Shown here: positions 1 through 9,647 of the stretch, piece after piece
Layout: every line of letters starts with the position of its first letter
How positions within the stretch are numbered: the stretch's first letter is position 1
Source of the DNA: Gammaproteobacteria bacterium
Lineage (GTDB): Bacteria; Pseudomonadota; Gammaproteobacteria; Pseudomonadales; Halieaceae
Assembly: GCA_003646405.1 (NCBI GenBank)
Contig: QNFR01000014.1
Coordinates: 1-37,813 of the forward strand
Length of the DNA: 37,813 nt
Direction of reading: 5' to 3'
Made by a program: the position numbers and the translations under genes
The notes under the pieces: generated by a model
The model's database searches: none
What the model saw: only the letters and a program-made list of their open reading frames with translations
What the model was told of the DNA's origin: nothing

Positions 1-728
1 AGCACCACCACCTCAGGCGTTTTATGGAACATGGTCTCCAGGCGCTGCAGGGCGAGATCCAGGGTCAAGTTCTGGCGATACAGTACCTTGAAGGCCCGCC
101 GCAACTGACGGATAGCATCGGAGGAAAAACCCCGACGACGCAGGCCCTCCAGATTAATCGTCTTGGCCTGGGCGGGAGAACCACTGACCGTGATATAGGC
201 CGGTACGTCCTTGCCAACGGCGCTGCCCATGCCGGTGAAACTGTGGGTACCCAACTGGCAGAACTGGTGAACCTTGGTAAAGCCACTGAGAATCGCCCAG
301 TCAGCCACCCTGACATGGCCGGCCAGGGAGCAATTATTAACCAGGACGGTGTGGTTGCCGATGACGCAGTCATGAGCGATGTGTACGTAAGCCATGATCA
401 GGTTGTTATTGCCAATAGTCGTCTCGGCGCGACCCTGCACCGTACCCCGGTGAATGGTGACATTTTCACGGATAACATTATTGTCGCCGATAACCAGTTG
501 AGTGGGTTCGTTCTGATACTTGAGATCCGGGGTTCCCTCACCGATGGATGAAAACTGATAGATGCGGTTCCCCGCCCCGATACGGGTCGGGCCCCTGATC
601 ACCACATGGGGCTCGATGATGCAGCCAGGGCCAATTTCCACATCCGGGCCAATCATGGTCCACGGGCCGATCGTGACATCATCGGCCACCCTGGCTGTAG
701 CGTCGACAATGGCCTGGCAGTGAATCAC
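1..728 (-). CDS. lpxA: LpxA, UDP-N-acetylglucosamine O-acyltransferase (3' end cut by window)
   Basis: Transfers the 3-hydroxyacyl chain from acyl-ACP to UDP-GlcNAc, the first step of lipid A synthesis, in the cytoplasm. About 242 residues are visible and the C-terminus runs off the left edge (the E. coli protein has 262). I chose the GTG at 726-728, 5 nt after the fabZ stop, because the protein then begins VIHCQAIVDA, aligning with residue 7 onward of E. coli LpxA. Hexapeptide (left-handed beta-helix) repeats run throughout. The catalytic His lies in HIAHDC (His119 here, His125 in E. coli), followed by the VHQFC block and the C-terminal helical start (NLEGLRRRGF). The residue matching E. coli Gly173 is Met167 (context HSFTGMGS), which is the P. 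aeruginosa state and suggests C10 acyl selectivity. It is the last visible member of the bamA-skp-lpxD-fabZ-lpxA cluster. Confidence 0.95.
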   Translation of the reverse strand, partial: MIHCQAIVDATARVADDVTIGPWTMIGPDVEIGPGCIIEPHVVIRGPTRIGAGNRIYQFSSIGEGTPDLKYQNEPTQLVIGDNNVIRENVTIHRGTVQGRAETTIGNNNLIMAYVHIAHDCVIGNHTVLVNNCSLAGHVRVADWAILSGFTKVHQFCQLGTHSFTGMGSAVGKDVPAYITVSGSPAQAKTINLEGLRRRGFSSDAIRQLRRAFKVLYRQNLTLDLALQRLETMFHKTPEVVV

Positions 729-733
729 GCTGA

Positions 734-1165
734 CTAGCGGTCGACGCAGAGGATAGTGGCGGAGGCCGCTAATTCACCGTCCACATCGGAACTGACATCG
801 AATTTCCAGATGCCGCGCCGCTCCGAGACAATGGAGGCACGCAGCATTACCCGGTCTCCCGGTACACAGGGGCGCTTGAAACGCAGATTGTCCGCACCCG
901 CGAATAAGTACATAGAGCCATCGGCCACGGTTTTGCCCTGGGAGTAGAAGCCGAGAATGGCCGCCGTTTGAGCCATCGCTTCCACCATTAACACACCCGG
1001 AAAGATCGGATTCTCAGGGAAATGCCCGTTAAAGTAGTATTCGTTCACGCTGAGGTTCTTGTAAGCCACGATGGACTCACCAGAATTCAGTTCGACCACC
1101 CGGTCCACCAGAAGAAAGGGATAGCGGTGCGGCAAGTAAGTTTGAATTTCGGTGATATCCATCAT
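734..1165 (-). CDS. fabZ: FabZ, 3-hydroxyacyl-ACP dehydratase
   Basis: Dehydrates (3R)-hydroxyacyl-ACP in the type II fatty acid cycle and competes with LpxA and LpxD for the same hydroxyacyl pool, which fits its place between their genes. The protein has 143 residues, normal for the family. The hot-dog-fold signature HFPENPIFPG is clear, with catalytic His48 and Glu62 (GVLMVEAMAQ). LPHRYPFLLVDRV at the N-terminus is the usual FabZ opening. There are two consecutive ATG codons at the start; GAGGAC upstream is a weak ribosome site that fits either. Tight spacing to lpxA (5 nt) and lpxD (26 nt) indicates one transcript. Confidence 0.96.
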   Translation of the reverse strand: MMDITEIQTYLPHRYPFLLVDRVVELNSGESIVAYKNLSVNEYYFNGHFPENPIFPGVLMVEAMAQTAAILGFYSQGKTVADGSMYLFAGADNLRFKRPCVPGDRVMLRASIVSERRGIWKFDVSSDVDGELAASATILCVDR

Positions 1166-1191
1166 CGGATGGGTTGTCCTCTGTTCTTTTG

Positions 1192-2199
1192 CTAAGGCTG
1201 CCTTTCGAGGGCAGCGAGCCGTTTTTGAATGGATTCCAGCTGAGAAAAACGTACAGCACTGCGTTTCCAGTCACTGGTGCTCGCCATCGGGGTGCCGGAC
1301 GAATAAGAGCCCGGTCGCGTGATGGACCCGGTCACCATGGTCATCCCTGTCACATGCACGTTGTCGCAAATCTCCACATGGCCGACGACACCCACGCCTC
1401 CAGCCAGCGTACAGTTGGCCCCTATAATCGTGCTTCCGGCCAGACCTGTGCAACCCGCGATCGCGGTATTTTTGCCGATGCGGCAGTTGTGGGCAATGTG
1501 CACCTGGTTGTCGATGATGACGCCGTCCTCTATCACCGTGTGCTCCAGGGCACCCCGATCCACCGTGGTGCAGGCGCCAATCTCGACTCTGTCGCCTATA
1601 CGCACACCACCGAGTTGACAGATTTTCTCCCAGCCAGCCGGCCCCGGGGCGAATCCAAAACCGTCCGCACCCAGCACTGCCTGACTGTGGATAACACAGT
1701 TTTCACCCACATGGACGTCATGGTAAAGCACTGCACTGGGGAAAACCCGGGTCCCCACACCCAGGTGGCTGTTGTGGCCCAGGTAAACGTTGGCGCCAAC
1801 CACCGTACCGGCCGCCAGTACAGCACCCGCCTCTATCACCGCATTGGGCCCCACCGAGGCACTGGCGTGCACCTGCGCGTCGGGCGCAACGACCGCAGAA
1901 CTGTGCACACCGGATAGCGGCTGTGGCGAGCGATCAAACAGCTGGGAAGCCCGGGCGAATACCAGGTATGGGGTATCCGAGATTAAACAATCAGTCGGGC
2001 ACTGATCGACAAATTCGGGAGCAAGGATAACCGCGGCTGCCCGGGTCTGGGTAAGCTGTGACAGGTACTTCACGCTGACCATGAGGGCCAGATCCGCAGA
2101 GCCCGCTGCCGCCAGCGTGGCTAAACCGGCAATTTCTTGCTGCGCATCACCGGAGAACTCCAGATCCAGTCGACCTGCCAGTTCCCCCAGGCGATACAC
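1192..2199 (-). CDS. lpxD: LpxD, UDP-3-O-acylglucosamine N-acyltransferase
   Basis: Adds the second 3-hydroxyacyl chain, to the 2-amino group, in lipid A synthesis. The protein has 335 residues (E. coli 341). The N-terminal uridine-binding domain starts YRLGELAGRLDLEFSGD, followed by a long left-handed beta-helix of hexapeptide repeats from about residue 100 and a short C-terminal helix. The catalytic His is His237 in HIAHN, matching E. coli His239. The FGFAPG motif near residue 181 is the usual substrate loop. The start is a GTG 7 nt after the skp stop; a nearby ATG is out of frame. It follows skp directly in the cluster. Confidence 0.96.
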   Translation of the reverse strand: MYRLGELAGRLDLEFSGDAQQEIAGLATLAAAGSADLALMVSVKYLSQLTQTRAAAVILAPEFVDQCPTDCLISDTPYLVFARASQLFDRSPQPLSGVHSSAVVAPDAQVHASASVGPNAVIEAGAVLAAGTVVGANVYLGHNSHLGVGTRVFPSAVLYHDVHVGENCVIHSQAVLGADGFGFAPGPAGWEKICQLGGVRIGDRVEIGACTTVDRGALEHTVIEDGVIIDNQVHIAHNCRIGKNTAIAGCTGLAGSTIIGANCTLAGGVGVVGHVEICDNVHVTGMTMVTGSITRPGSYSSGTPMASTSDWKRSAVRFSQLESIQKRLAALERQP

Positions 2200-2206
2200 G
2201 GCGGCA

Positions 2207-2725
2207 TTACTTCGCCGGCAACTGGTTGAGCTTGTCCGTTACCTTGCCAGTCACAATGTAGCTTGGCTCTGCATGGATCACCGAGTTGCGCTGCAGTAAT
2301 AAACCAATCCCTTCAGCGGCGATAATTTCACGCAGTACTTCCTGCACCTTCGGGGCCATCTCCTGCAACAGTGCCTGGCCGGCCGACTGCTCCGCCTTTT
2401 TCAGCTTGCCGGCTACATGCTCGAGATCCGCCTGCTTAGTGGCCAATTTCTGGCGAGCGGCTACCTGCTGCTCCTGGCTCATTACCGCGGCGTCTTTCTG
2501 GAATTTTTCGACGATTCCATCAAACTCACCCTTCAGCCGATCGAACTCGGCCTTATCGGCCTTGTAATCAGCTTCGTTCCTGATATCCGTCAGGCGTTTC
2601 TGGGCGAGGTCGGTTTGCAGGATAGCCTCCTGCAGATCGACCACGGCGATCTTGCCCTGGGCCACAGCCAGGGTAGGCAATGACAGAACAAGTACGGTAA
2701 AAGCAACTGTAAGTAATCTAGACAC
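2207..2725 (-). CDS. skp: Skp (OmpH), periplasmic outer-membrane-protein chaperone
   Basis: Trimeric periplasmic chaperone that holds unfolded outer-membrane proteins before they reach BamA, encoded just upstream. I chose the GTG at 2723-2725 (172 residues) because GGAGAAG lies a few bases before it and because a clean signal peptide follows (SRLLTVAF... ending AVAQ, cut near residue 22). An in-frame start 48 nt earlier would put FFYFILCETLEK in front of the signal peptide and is less likely. The mature protein opens KIAVVDLQEAI, typical of OmpH, then has long charged coiled-coil arms (about residues 45-130) and ends in a strand-rich segment. Length is close to the family norm. Confidence 0.93.
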   Translation of the reverse strand: MSRLLTVAFTVLVLSLPTLAVAQGKIAVVDLQEAILQTDLAQKRLTDIRNEADYKADKAEFDRLKGEFDGIVEKFQKDAAVMSQEQQVAARQKLATKQADLEHVAGKLKKAEQSAGQALLQEMAPKVQEVLREIIAAEGIGLLLQRNSVIHAEPSYIVTGKVTDKLNQLPAK

Positions 2726-2769
2726 AATCTTCTCCAACGTTTCACATAGAATAAAATAAAAAAATAAAA

Positions 2770-5382
2770 TCAAAAACCCCGACCAAGGGTAAACTGGAAT
2801 ACCTCTTCCTGGTCAAAGTCGCCAGAATTGAGGGGCTTGGCGAGACTGAATGTCATTGGGCCAAAGCCGGTGATCCAGGTCACGCCCACGCCAACCGAGT
2901 AGCGCAACTCACCCAAGTCCACATCATAGCAATTTCTCTGGGTGGACCTGCAATTGGTATCAAATATGTTGCCCATATCCAAAAAGAACGCCGAGCGCAA
3001 TTTGCTGCGATCCTTGATAAACGGAAATGGGAACAGTAATTCGGCGCTACCTTCCACCAACACGTTACCGCCGAAGGGGTCATCGTCGTCGATCTGGTTG
3101 TCTATCAGCGTGTTCTCGTCCGTGCGCGGATCCGTAATGGCGACATAGCCAAACAGGTCGCCATTGGGGCCGCCTTTTTCCAGCGGGTTACCGTCCTCAT
3201 CGATCTCGGTGACCGGGCTATCCGCCACGTACTGCCTCGCGGGGGTACTGCGCGGCCCCAGGGTATTACTCTGGAAACCGCGCACCGAACCAAAACCACC
3301 GCCGAAGTAGTGTTCGTAAAACGGTAGTTCAGTGGTGTCGCCGTAACCATCACCGTAGCCCAGCTCGGTGCGCAGGCGCAAGGCCCAGGTCGGCAGAAGC
3401 GGAACGGGATAGAAAATCTCTCCGCGGTAGGTGAGCTTAAAGAACTCCAGATCGGACGCCGCTGGCACAGAGACTTCCAGAGCCACCGATTGGGCCGCAC
3501 CCCGCGTCGCCATGCGACCGCGGTTCAAGGTGGACTGGGACCAACTGCTGGTAACAGTCCAGTTCAGGAATTTATTGCCGTTCTCATCCAGGAAACCGGG
3601 CTGGTCGGGCTTGATAAGGTAATCGGGAGGCAATACCTCCAGGGGCAATAATTTCTCCACACTGGAGTAGGTGCCGGTCGCTGGCTCAAAGGTACTTTGG
3701 TACCAGTAATCCACGCCTCTCTCCAACCGGGGACTGGACTGGATTTCCTGCACGGCGTAGCGTCCCGTGGTAATGTCCGTGTTAGACACACCAAAGCTGA
3801 AACCCAATCGTTCGGTTTCCTTGATCGGGTAGCCGAAGTTGAGGGAGGCGCCAAGGGTATTTGTGCTGTAGCTCGATATGTTGATTTCGTCAAGGTCGGT
3901 GGAGCGGTAGTATAAATTGAAACCACGGCTCACCCCGTCCTCGGTGAAGTAGGGATTGGTATAGCTGAAGCTGTAGACTGTCTGGTACTGGGATGTATTA
4001 AGGCCGATGCCAATCCGCTTGCCGGTTCCCATGAAGTTGTCCTGTTGCAGGTTCAGGCCGAGAATCACGCCGGCATCCTGGGCGAAGCCAACGCTGGCGC
4101 CAATGCTACCGGAAGATTGCTCCTCCACCTCGAAATTAACATCGATAAGGTCATCATGCCCCGCCACTTCCGGGGTTTCCACCGTCGCCCTGCTGAAATA
4201 GCCCAGGCGCTCCAGGCGAACCCGCGACTGCTCGATGGCCGCCGATGAGGCCGGGGCACTCTCCATCTGCCGCATCTCTCGGCGCAATACGTCATCGGAG
4301 GTTTTCATATTGCCCTTGAAGCTGATCCGGTTCACATAGGTGCGTTTACCCGGGTCCACGAAAAACTTCATGGCAACCGTATTGTCCTCGGCATTGACCT
4401 CTGGAATACCGGTTACCTTGGCGAAGTTGTAGCCCTCATTCCCCAGGCGACGGGTCAGGTATTCCTCGGTGGAGGTCACTAACTGCTGCGAAAAGGTCTG
4501 GCCCTCAGTCACCAGCAGAAAGCGTTTCAGATCCTCCTCGGGCAGCACCAGGTCCCCCGACAGGCCTACCGAACTCACCGTGAACCGCTCACCCTCGGAG
4601 ACGTTGGCAGTGATATACACATCTTTTTTGTTGGGTGAAACAGACACCTGGGTGGAGTCAATACGGAACTGCAGATACCCCCTGTCCATATAGTAGGAAG
4701 TCAGGGTCTCCAGGTCACCGGTCAGTTTTTCCCGGGAATACTTGTCGTCATTGGTAAAGAAGGAAAACCAGCCGGTAGTGTGCAGTTCAAACAGTTCCCC
4801 GAGGTCTTCCTCACTGTAGACTTCATTACCCACCACGTTGATATGCTTGATGGAGGCTACCGTGCCCTCATTCACGTCGATATTGACGGTTACCCGGTTG
4901 CGCGGCTCGGGTATAACCTCGGTCTCAATATTGGCGTCGTAGCGACCCTGTTGCACGTACTGGCGCTGCAACTCCAACTGCATACCTTCCAGGGTGGAGC
5001 GCCGGAAAACCTGACCCACTGCCAGGCCCGCGCTTTTGAGGCCATCGAGCAGGGCTTCGGTTTCGATGGCTTTGTTGCCCTCGATATTAATCTCACTGAT
5101 GCTGGGCCGCTCCGTCACCATGACCACCAGCACATTGCCGTCGCGGCCAATGCGGATATCGTCAAAATTGCCGGTGGCGAACAAGGCACGGGCAGCGGTT
5201 CTGACCGAGTTCCCGTCAATCGTATCGCCCACCGCCACGGGCAGTGCCGCAAACACACTTCCGGCGGAAATACGTTGCAGCCCCTCGACACGGATATCGG
5301 AGATGACAAAAGTCTGGGCGAAGGTCAAAGGTGCCATCAGGAACAGCACCAGAGCCAACAATATAGGCATGCGTTTAATCAA
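2770..5382 (-). CDS. bamA: BamA, outer-membrane protein assembly factor
   Basis: Core of the BAM complex that folds and inserts beta-barrel proteins in the outer membrane. The protein has 870 residues (E. coli 810). A signal peptide (residues 1-22, ending TFAQ) is followed by five POTRA domains to about residue 425 and a 16-strand barrel. The conserved lid-loop motif VRGF is present (GSVRGFQSN), as is the C-terminal aromatic (LGRGF). The extra length sits in the barrel as long acidic loops after VRGF (rich in Asp, for example DDDDPFGG) and between about residues 575 and 620. The start is probably the TTG at 5380-5382, giving a Lys-Arg n-region; the ATG at 5370 is an alternative that would lose it. 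It lies 72 nt downstream of rseP and 44 nt upstream of skp. Confidence 0.96.
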   Translation of the reverse strand: MIKRMPILLALVLFLMAPLTFAQTFVISDIRVEGLQRISAGSVFAALPVAVGDTIDGNSVRTAARALFATGNFDDIRIGRDGNVLVVMVTERPSISEINIEGNKAIETEALLDGLKSAGLAVGQVFRRSTLEGMQLELQRQYVQQGRYDANIETEVIPEPRNRVTVNIDVNEGTVASIKHINVVGNEVYSEEDLGELFELHTTGWFSFFTNDDKYSREKLTGDLETLTSYYMDRGYLQFRIDSTQVSVSPNKKDVYITANVSEGERFTVSSVGLSGDLVLPEEDLKRFLLVTEGQTFSQQLVTSTEEYLTRRLGNEGYNFAKVTGIPEVNAEDNTVAMKFFVDPGKRTYVNRISFKGNMKTSDDVLRREMRQMESAPASSAAIEQSRVRLERLGYFSRATVETPEVAGHDDLIDVNFEVEEQSSGSIGASVGFAQDAGVILGLNLQQDNFMGTGKRIGIGLNTSQYQTVYSFSYTNPYFTEDGVSRGFNLYYRSTDLDEINISSYSTNTLGASLNFGYPIKETERLGFSFGVSNTDITTGRYAVQEIQSSPRLERGVDYWYQSTFEPATGTYSSVEKLLPLEVLPPDYLIKPDQPGFLDENGNKFLNWTVTSSWSQSTLNRGRMATRGAAQSVALEVSVPAASDLEFFKLTYRGEIFYPVPLLPTWALRLRTELGYGDGYGDTTELPFYEHYFGGGFGSVRGFQSNTLGPRSTPARQYVADSPVTEIDEDGNPLEKGGPNGDLFGYVAITDPRTDENTLIDNQIDDDDPFGGNVLVEGSAELLFPFPFIKDRSKLRSAFFLDMGNIFDTNCRSTQRNCYDVDLGELRYSVGVGVTWITGFGPMTFSLAKPLNSGDFDQEEVFQFTLGRGF

Positions 5383-5454
5383 AATTCACTCAACTGCCGG
5401 ATGTTGCCTGGGAACGGAACATCTTCTTCGTTTACTTATATTTCCACCGCCTCG

Positions 5455-6810
5455 TTAAAGGCGTGAAAAATCGTTATACAGGGCCAACATCATTATGCCG
5501 AGCACCATAAACAACCCCAACTGATAGCCCAGCGATTGTATTTTCTCAGGTACCGGGCGCCCCGCCAATAGCTCTACCGTATAAAACAACAAATGCCCCC
5601 CATCCAGCACGGGAATAGGCAACAAATTCAGTACTCCCAAGCTCACACTGAGCAACGCCAGGAAACTGATGTAGGAGCCGAACCCGGATTTGGCGGAAGC
5701 GGTCGCCACTTTAGCAATGGTGATGGGACCACTCAAGTTTTTTGGCGATATTAAACCCATAACCATCTTCTGGATGGATTTCAGGGTAAATAACGTCAGC
5801 TCCGAGGTGCGGACAAAGCTGGCACCCAGAGCCTCCAATGGCCCCCGCGAAAAACTGCGCACCATCTCTGGCGGCATCTGTGGCAGCGCTACCGCAACAC
5901 CGACCCGCCCAAAGCTCTCCCCGCCGTCATCGGTAATACGCTCAGGTATGATCACGGCGTGCAAGATTTGGTCACCGCGCAGATATTCCAGCTCGATAGG
6001 CTGCTGCGGGCGGGCCCGGACATATTCCACCCAGTCCATCCACAGGACCATTGTCACACCGTCGGCCCGCAGCACTTTATCTTTGGCCTGCAGGCCAATC
6101 GCCTCGGCGGGGCTACCCGCCACCACCTCACTCACCACCGGCGGCACCTCCGGCGTATACATGGTAATACCCAGGCCGCCGAATAGATCCGGTTGTTCCT
6201 GCTCCGACAACCAGCGCTGCACACCCGCCTCGGATTCGTAGATCATATCAGAATCGGGATATTTCACCGCAAAGTGGATAGTGCCGGTATCGCCAATACG
6301 ATCCAGCAGCCGGAAACTGAGCGCCTGCCAGGTCGGCGTTTTGCCACCGTCAATCGCGACGATTTCCTGCCCGGCCTCCAGACCGGCCACATCCGCCACA
6401 GAACCGGCTTCGACTTCACTGATAATCGGCACATAGCCCGTCTCGCCGGCCATGAATAAAAACCAGTAGGCGACTATCGCCAGCGCCAGGTTGGCCAGGG
6501 GACCGGCGCTGACCACGGCGATACGCTGCAGCACCGGCTTGCGGTTGAATGCCCTGTCGAGCTGCTCGGCGGGCACTTCTCCCTCCCGTTCATCCAGCAT
6601 TTTGACATAGCCCCCAAGAGGTATCAGCGCAATGCTGTACTGGGTGCCCTGCCGGTCTCGCCAGCTGTACAGGGATTTGCCAAAGCCGATGGAAAACCGC
6701 AACACTTGCACACCACAGCGCCGCGCCACCCAGAAATGGCCGTATTCGTGTACCGCCACCAATATAGCGAGGGTGGCGAGGGTAATTCCTATGGTATAAA
6801 CAAGTTCCAT
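5455..6810 (-). CDS. rseP: RseP, site-2 intramembrane metalloprotease
   Basis: Inner-membrane zinc protease that cuts the anti-sigma factor RseA after DegS-type cleavage, releasing sigma-E when outer-membrane assembly fails. The protein has 451 residues, as expected. The zinc motif HEYGH is at residues 21-25 in the first membrane segment. The third ligand motif LDGGH is at 402-406 near the C-terminus. Two PDZ domains lie between (about 110-280), with PVVSEVVAGSPAEAIGL marking the second. The ATG shares one base with the dxr stop (TGATG), suggesting translational coupling. Its position just upstream of bamA is the common gammaproteobacterial order. Confidence 0.96.
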   Translation of the reverse strand: MELVYTIGITLATLAILVAVHEYGHFWVARRCGVQVLRFSIGFGKSLYSWRDRQGTQYSIALIPLGGYVKMLDEREGEVPAEQLDRAFNRKPVLQRIAVVSAGPLANLALAIVAYWFLFMAGETGYVPIISEVEAGSVADVAGLEAGQEIVAIDGGKTPTWQALSFRLLDRIGDTGTIHFAVKYPDSDMIYESEAGVQRWLSEQEQPDLFGGLGITMYTPEVPPVVSEVVAGSPAEAIGLQAKDKVLRADGVTMVLWMDWVEYVRARPQQPIELEYLRGDQILHAVIIPERITDDGGESFGRVGVAVALPQMPPEMVRSFSRGPLEALGASFVRTSELTLFTLKSIQKMVMGLISPKNLSGPITIAKVATASAKSGFGSYISFLALLSVSLGVLNLLPIPVLDGGHLLFYTVELLAGRPVPEKIQSLGYQLGLFMVLGIMMLALYNDFSRL

Positions 6811-8024
6811 CAGGTTCTATGCACCGCACTTGCACGATTTTGGATGTCAGCGAGAAAACCAGAGGCAAGATCTCTGGCTTCGGCATCTGCAGCTTCGACC
6901 ACGGACAGGGTCGCAGGTTCAACAATGCTCACCTGTTCCAGGGTACTCTCTATCACCACCGGGATGTCGGTAAAACGTATTTGCCGGTCCAGGAACGCCG
7001 CCACAGCGATCTCATTGGCGGCATTGCACACCGCCATGGCCGTGCCACCCGCCGCCACCGCTTCCCGGGCCAGGCGCAGGCAGGGAAAGCGTAGCTCATC
7101 AGGGGCTTCAAAATCAAGGCGGGCCGTGGCCACCAGGTCCAGGGGAGCAACCCCGGATACCAGCCGATCCGGCCAGCCCAGCCCATACGCAATGGGGGTA
7201 CGCATATCCGGGTTACCCATCTGCGCCAATACCGAGCCATCGCGGTACTGCACCATTGAGTGAATGATACTCTGGGGATGCACCACGACCTCCACCAGGT
7301 CCGGTGCCAGATCAAATATCCAGCAGGCCTCGATAAACTCCAGCCCCTTGTTCATCAGGCTGGCCGAATCCACAGAAATCTTGCGCCCCATGGTCCAGTT
7401 GGGGTGGGCGCAAGCCTGGTCGGGAGTGGCATCGCGCATCTGCGCAAGACTCCAGTTGCGAAACGGCCCCCCGGAGGCGGTCAACAGCACTTTACTCACG
7501 CCCTTCAGGGACGGGATGGCCGCCCCATCCACGGGCATGCACTGGAATATCGCATTGTGTTCACTGTCTATAGGCAGCAGCCGCGCACCGGATTCACGCA
7601 CTGCCTGCATCAACAGGTGTCCCCCCATCACCAGCGACTCTTTGTTGGCCAGCAACAGGGTTTTACCGGCCCGGGCGGCAGCCAGTGTAGAGGGCAAGCC
7701 CGCCGCCCCGACAATAGCGGCCATCACGGCATCCACTTCCGGCGCCGCCGCCACGTGGGACAAGCCCGCCTCTCCCTGTAATACCTCGGTGGGGGAAGTT
7801 GCCGGAAGTTGCCGGCGCAGCGACTCCGCCGCCGCCTCTTCCATCATCACCGCGTAGCGGGGCGCACATGCCAGGCACTGCGCCAGCATGGCATCCACCG
7901 ATGAGTTGGCCGCCAGGGCGAAGACCCCGAAGTGCTCGGGGTGCCGGGCGATCACATCCAGGGTATTGACCCCGATGGAACCGGTCGAACCCAGGACGCT
8001 GACCATGCGCCGGCCGCCGGTCAT
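6810..8024 (-). CDS. dxr: Dxr (IspC), 1-deoxy-D-xylulose 5-phosphate reductoisomerase
   Basis: NADPH-dependent committed step of the MEP isoprenoid pathway. It supplies the precursors used by UppS, encoded two genes upstream. I chose the ATG at 8022-8024 (404 residues), 2 nt after the cdsA stop; a longer in-frame start would overlap cdsA by about 50 nt. The NADPH loop GSTGSIG is at residues 12-18. Further family motifs are [20 protein letters not shown] (catalytic metal site), TASGGPFR and the substrate loop [23 protein letters not shown] (interrupted here as HPNWTMG and KISVDSA). It ends one base into rseP. Confidence 0.95.
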   Translation of the reverse strand: MTGGRRMVSVLGSTGSIGVNTLDVIARHPEHFGVFALAANSSVDAMLAQCLACAPRYAVMMEEAAAESLRRQLPATSPTEVLQGEAGLSHVAAAPEVDAVMAAIVGAAGLPSTLAAARAGKTLLLANKESLVMGGHLLMQAVRESGARLLPIDSEHNAIFQCMPVDGAAIPSLKGVSKVLLTASGGPFRNWSLAQMRDATPDQACAHPNWTMGRKISVDSASLMNKGLEFIEACWIFDLAPDLVEVVVHPQSIIHSMVQYRDGSVLAQMGNPDMRTPIAYGLGWPDRLVSGVAPLDLVATARLDFEAPDELRFPCLRLAREAVAAGGTAMAVCNAANEIAVAAFLDRQIRFTDIPVVIESTLEQVSIVEPATLSVVEAADAEARDLASGFLADIQNRASAVHRT

Positions 8025-8026
8025 TA

Positions 8027-8863
8027 TTACCAGCCCGCCAACAGTAGGCCCAGGGCGAACACTGGCGCGGCGCCACACAGACTGTCCAGGCGATCCAGCA
8101 CACCTCCGTGACCGGGCAACAGACTGCCGCTGTCTTTCATGCCACTTTCGCGCTTGACCATGCTGACCGTCAGGTCACCGACCACCGAGGCCAGTGCTGT
8201 CGTGACGGTCACCGCCACTACTGAGCTTAAACTGATATGTGCCGCCTGGTCCGGCAACGAATACCACAGTAACACCGCCAACAGTGCGCAACAGACCATC
8301 CCCCCCCAGAACCCCTCCCAGGTTTTGGCCGGGCTGACCAGCACCGCCAGTTTGTGCTTGCCAAACGTCTTACCGGAGAAATAGGCGCCGATATCCGCCG
8401 CGGCTACCACCACGACCATCACCACCAGCAACAACCCGCCACGGGGGAAGCTGAGTAAAAACACTGCAGACATCCAGGCCGGGGCCAGAATCAGCAGACC
8501 CATCAAAGCGCGCATGGCCACTGATCTCCACAGCACAGCGCTCGCCGGGTAGCCCTTGACCCACAACATGGCGAAAGACCACCACAGGCAGGTCACACCC
8601 AGAAAGGGTTGCACCTGCTCCCGCGACGGGGCATTGTCCAGCTGGCAATAACCATAAAGCGCCCCCAGGACGGCAACCAGCACCAGTACATAGAGCGCAC
8701 GGACTGCCGGTGAATTCAACCCGGCCAGGCGGCTCCATTCCCAGGCGCCCAGGCTGACCAGGACACCAAGTAGCAGCGCCAAACCGGTCAAGGGCAAAAA
8801 CACGATAGCCGCCAGGAAGGAGCCGGCCATCAGCAACGCGGTAATGACCCGTTGCCTAAGCAT
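8027..8863 (-). CDS. cdsA: CdsA, phosphatidate cytidylyltransferase
   Basis: Makes CDP-diacylglycerol from phosphatidate and CTP in the inner membrane, the branch point for all phospholipids. The protein has 278 residues, mostly hydrophobic with about eight membrane segments. The family signature near the C-terminus is complete: [11 protein letters not shown], then [13 protein letters not shown]. The [16 protein letters not shown] block precedes it. The ATG at 8861-8863 lies inside the end of uppS (8-nt overlap) and has GAGGAG 7 nt upstream, so the two are translationally coupled. Confidence 0.95.
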   Translation of the reverse strand: MLRQRVITALLMAGSFLAAIVFLPLTGLALLLGVLVSLGAWEWSRLAGLNSPAVRALYVLVLVAVLGALYGYCQLDNAPSREQVQPFLGVTCLWWSFAMLWVKGYPASAVLWRSVAMRALMGLLILAPAWMSAVFLLSFPRGGLLLVVMVVVVAAADIGAYFSGKTFGKHKLAVLVSPAKTWEGFWGGMVCCALLAVLLWYSLPDQAAHISLSSVVAVTVTTALASVVGDLTVSMVKRESGMKDSGSLLPGHGGVLDRLDSLCGAAPVFALGLLLAGW

Positions 8864-9638
8864 CGACGCGCTCCTCTACCACCGAGCCATCCTCCTCCCG
8901 GAGTCCGAAGCGGCGCTCCCTGCGACTGTAATCCGCCAGAGCTCGAGCAAATTCCGGCTCCCCAAAATCGGGCCACAGGGTATTGGTGAAATAAAGTTCA
9001 CTGTAGGCGAACTGCCACAGCATGAAGTTGCTGATGCGAGCGTCGCCACCGGTGCGGATACACAGGTCCGGCCGGGGCAGGTCGCTAAGCGATATATGGT
9101 GGTCAATCAATTGTGGTGTAATATCCTGCGCTTGCAGGCTGCCGTTGCGCAGCTGCGGTACCAGTTTTCGGACGGCCTGGGCGATATCCCACTGACCACC
9201 ATAGTCGACGGCGATCACCACCGTGGCGCTTTTGTTGCCGGCGGTTAACTGCTCGGACTGTTGCATCAGCTTTTGCAGGCGCGCACTGAAGCGATGGCGC
9301 TCACCCATAAAACGCAAGCGAATACCGTCTTTGTGTAACTCTCTGACTTCGTTGCGCAGGTAGCGGGACAAAAGGGCCAACAAAGCGCGCACTTCCAGCC
9401 TGGGCCTGCCCCAGTTTTCACTGCTAAAGGCGAACAGGGTCAGCACTTCCACACCGTGAGTCCGGCAGGCTCGCAACACACCCCGCACGGCCTCCACTCC
9501 GGCGCGATGGCCGACGGCACCAAGCACCCCATGCAACTTCGCCCAGCGATTGTTGCCATCCATAATGATGGCCACATGGCGCGGGATCACAAGCTCCACG
9601 GTATCACCGGACTCAGGTGACTTATCGCTGATAGCCAC
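8856..9638 (-). CDS. uppS: UppS (IspU), undecaprenyl diphosphate synthase
   Basis: Cis-prenyltransferase that builds the C55 lipid carrier for peptidoglycan and O-antigen. The protein has 260 residues. The diphosphate-binding motif IIMDGNNRWA has catalytic Asp27. FAFSSENW and the C-terminal block PDLCIRTGGDARISN, then ELYFT, are family hallmarks. Most relatives have GGE at the RTGGD position; Asp here is conservative. The start is GTG at 9636-9638 with no clear ribosome site, 9 nt after the frr stop, so coupling from frr is likely. Confidence 0.95.
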   Translation of the reverse strand: MAISDKSPESGDTVELVIPRHVAIIMDGNNRWAKLHGVLGAVGHRAGVEAVRGVLRACRTHGVEVLTLFAFSSENWGRPRLEVRALLALLSRYLRNEVRELHKDGIRLRFMGERHRFSARLQKLMQQSEQLTAGNKSATVVIAVDYGGQWDIAQAVRKLVPQLRNGSLQAQDITPQLIDHHISLSDLPRPDLCIRTGGDARISNFMLWQFAYSELYFTNTLWPDFGEPEFARALADYSRRERRFGLREEDGSVVEERVDA

Positions 9639-9647
9639 TGGAAGGCG

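Noticed and set aside
4780-5466. A 228-codon plus-strand frame opposite bamA
   Set aside because: It is antisense to the BamA POTRA region, with no signal, motif or ribosome site.
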